Positions 61,291-64,000 of a stretch of DNA of 64,000 nt are shown here, one piece after another. Position 1 is the stretch's first letter, and each line of letters starts with the position of its first letter. The stretch is from assembly GCF_000321225.1 (NCBI RefSeq), contig NW_004450321.1:5427299-5491298 (forward strand), written 5' to 3'. Source of the DNA: Odobenus rosmarus divergens. Taxonomy: Eukaryota; Chordata; Mammalia; Carnivora; Odobenidae. The notes under the pieces were generated by a model that made no database searches, was not told the origin of the DNA, and was given only the letters and a program-made list of their open reading frames with translations. The translations under genes and the position numbers were made by a program.

Positions 61291-64000
61291 GAAGGAAAGG
61301 GAAGAATCAAGAATGCGTAGCTTCGGTTTACAGCCTGAGCATCTAATAGGATAGAAGCATGTCTTACTAAAATGGTACAGACTAGAGAAAGGTAACCCTT
61401 CATGGGAAATTGAGTGTTTGGCTAAGGGTAGAGATACATGGTTGGAAGTCATTAGCATACTGATAGTATGGGAAACCATAGATCTGGGTAAATTTACAAA
61501 GGAGGAATTTACTTTGCGAGCAAAGACCTCAGCTGGGACACTTTGACACTCATCTGTCCAGGAGTGGTGGAGGAAGCTGCAATGTCAACTTCCAGGAAGA
61601 CACAGGAGGCAGGAAGAAAACAAGAAGAAGCATCCCAAGATCCAAGTAGGGGGAAAAAAAAAAATCTGTCAAGGAGGAAAGAGTTTTCAATTTTCTAAGG
61701 GTTTGTATAAGTTATGGGTAGATAAATAACCCTTAGATTTGACAATATGGGTATCAAATAAGAGTAATTTTAGTATACTGGTGTAACTAACTGGGGCTAG
61801 TTCAAAGGAGGGAGAAATTTAAAAATGGAGATTTGCTACAAAGGGGCTCAGCAAAATGTAGAAGCAGCTGGGGGGTGGGTGGATGTGGAATCAGGAAGGG
61901 TATGTATGTTGTTTTTCCAGTGGGACAAAACATAGAGTACTTTCAGGCTTTGGGGTAATAGTCTAACCAAAGAGGGGTACTACTTAAACCAAGAGGAAGA
62001 GAAAGGGAATATTTGTAGTATCAAAATTCCGGAGTATGCAAGAGAGTTTGGGATCGAGTACATAGGTAGAAGGACTAGTTTCATGTAGAGACAGAGACAG
62101 ATCATGCAGTTTCAGGTAACTATGAGAAGATGCTATAATTTCCTATTTTGCTTATATTTTGTGATTGTGTATCAGGTGAACAGATGGATCAATTATAAGT
62201 GTTGGTTTATCCCTCACTTCATTGTTGGTCCATGCATAGCCATCTCAATTTGTTGTTGTTATTAAATTATTAATTAAAGCAAATGGGAGTAAGAGTTTGG
62301 ACCAAGCTAGAGGGTATCTAACACCAGAAAGAGGTTAAAGAAATTTCCAAGCTTAGAGAACTAAAATCTAATTTAAAGCATAAAGAGTCTAAGAAAGATT
62401 TCTGCTGGAAAATGGAATTGATAGATTATCTGATATGCTTATATGTCATTTAGACCGTTCTCATCAAAGATACTCCCATTGTACTTAATACCTTTGTTTG
62501 CATTTCAAAGCAAGAGGACAATACAACTCTTTTAGTGAGTTTGGATTCTGAATTATATTGTCTCCATCTCCTGACAAATTTTATTTTTAACTCATTGGCG
62601 GGTGGGGAGATGTCTTTAAAAATGGTATTGGTGATCATTGTGGGATCAATATCAGTTCTATAAACTTTATAAACTATAAACCAAGCAACAGTATTTGTTA
62701 CATTCCAGAAATGATTCCCTAATATAATCCACCCCCAATTTAGCAGAAAAGCCACCAAGAGAAAGTGACTCCTATGTAGAATATATTTTCATAGGTGGAT
62801 TGGCTTTGTTGCAATTAAAATAATGATATGTAGATATATCAAAAAGGCATCTATGGATTAAAAAGGTTTTCCAACAATACACTGGCAAGAAACTCTGAAA
62901 AATAAATCAAAAGTAGATAGTTAGGAAGTGACCTGAAACTTTCTTGAGTTGGGAGAAAAAAAAAAAAGAGTTGGGGAAAAAATTGTAACGTGGTGACACG
63001 CATAATTGTAGAAAACCTTGAACAGATTAGAGGCAATTATGGCTTTTGTCATTCCATGAGATTCCATATATCTAAAATTCAGTGATCTAAACTATACTGA
63101 AACTTGATGACAAAAATAAAGCAGAATTCTCAAAATTTAACAAATCTCTTATCTCAGTCTCTGAATGTATTGCCACTGAGTATACCACAAACCCAAATCA
63201 TAATTGAAGGTACTTGAGCAAAAAGAGCTTTTAAATGAAACTCATGCATTTAGCCAGACATTTTTATTTAAAGAACTCAGAAAATTACAAATAATTTTCA
63301 GGGCCTCTATTGTATTATCCATTCTGTAGACAAAAAACACTGAAGCTTCTTTTATAATAGTGCTGACATGAGTGTGTAATTATAATACTACTAGTAGTAA
63401 TAATACAGGTTTGGTTAGTGTCCAGACATTTGGCATCATCTGAGGCAGATCTCAGAAGAACAGGGAAGCATTACACTGAGTTTTGGTCATCTGTTTTAAA
63501 TAACTTATAATTTAATTTGACTTAACCAAAAGAACATTTCAATCCTGTCATTAGCAAGAAAAAGAGACAAATATAACACAGAATGACATCTGTGTAATTC
63601 TTGATAGTGGTTAAGAAACTTAATTAAAATTCTTAACTATACAAAAATTAAGATCATAGAAACAATAGAAATCACAGAGAAACAATATGTGTGCAAAAAA
63701 ATTATTCAGATCTTTTTGCCTTGCTAATGTTTTAGTGTATAATAAAAGATGATGTTCTACCCATGCTTTTTCTCTCAGAATTGTGACTCTACTATGTCCA
63801 CCCCTCAACAATTGTTTCTTTCATTTTCACTGTATTGAACTAATATATATTATTTGTGTGTACCTGCAACATATGTACATCAGGGATTAGTAGTCAGTTA
63901 TCCACCTTTTGAAAAATGATAAACTTTATAATTGTAATAATATATAAAATTAATATATAAGTTATCAAAGGTGTATAAGATAATGCTACACAAATAGGAA
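61291..64000. other. No recognised gene or repeat
   Basis: Purine-rich to about 62100, then AT-rich. At 62946-62974 the sequence gagttggg is repeated on both sides of a run of 12 A. No coding signal identified. Confidence 0.4.

Noticed and set aside
62946..62974. gagttggg repeated around a run of 12 A, resembling a poly(A)-only insertion with duplication
   Set aside because: Too short, and slippage in a G/A-rich stretch explains it as well.
1..64000. Search for a novel multi-gene or defence-like system
   Set aside because: Layout, repeats and lack of gene clusters show a mammalian intronic or intergenic region; no set of adjacent genes exists to form such a system.

Overview
The window looks like ordinary non-coding nuclear DNA of a mammal, most likely an arctoid carnivoran (bear, seal or mustelid group). 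The main evidence is thirteen tRNA-Lys-derived CAN-SINE (SINEC) copies whose heads read like gcgcctgggtggctcag and whose bodies have the ctgccttcggctcagg / catcgggctccctgctcag form, together with carnivore-type L1 3' ends. The species call rests on recalled SINE subtypes, not on an alignment. The DNA is AT-rich, and I see no CpG island, no tRNA or rRNA gene, no CRISPR and no bacterial-style gene. Nearly all open frames are short and random, or fall in repeats.

Layout. 1-5.8 kb: an L1 3' tail, an ERV LTR, a SINE, an antisense L2 with an internal 77-bp tandem duplication, an old L1 3' end, then two neighbouring SINEs, the second ending in a 150-bp GAAA/GGAA tract. 5.8-15 kb: mostly unique sequence with decayed MIRs and three SINEs; it holds the best host-exon candidate (7697-7764). 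15-22.6 kb: a MaLR-type LTR, MIRs, and five SINEs, two of them very young. 22.6-26.7 kb: the most structured stretch, with a 121-bp inverted repeat (about 93% identical arms, about 1.26 kb apart) flanking a polyadenylated retrocopy with target-site duplication, an L2, and ERVL-type pol relics. 26.7-38 kb: MIR, a recent 5'-truncated L1 with a perfect 17-bp duplication and an open ORF2 tail, an antisense L2, SINEs, and a second copy of the first LTR. 38-49 kb: AT-rich, little recognisable, with two abutting L1 3' ends, a SINE and a MaLR-type LTR. 49-64 kb: a long antisense ERVL pol relic, an old L1 3' end, an MLT1 LTR, a MER5A hAT element with a perfect 8-bp duplication, and a large antisense L2.

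There is no operon-like or multi-gene system here. What can be read is mainly the insertion history of retroelements, plus a possible exon suggesting that the window may lie inside a large gene on the + strand. Repeat family names are from memory of consensus sequences; a RepeatMasker run with a carnivore library would settle them.
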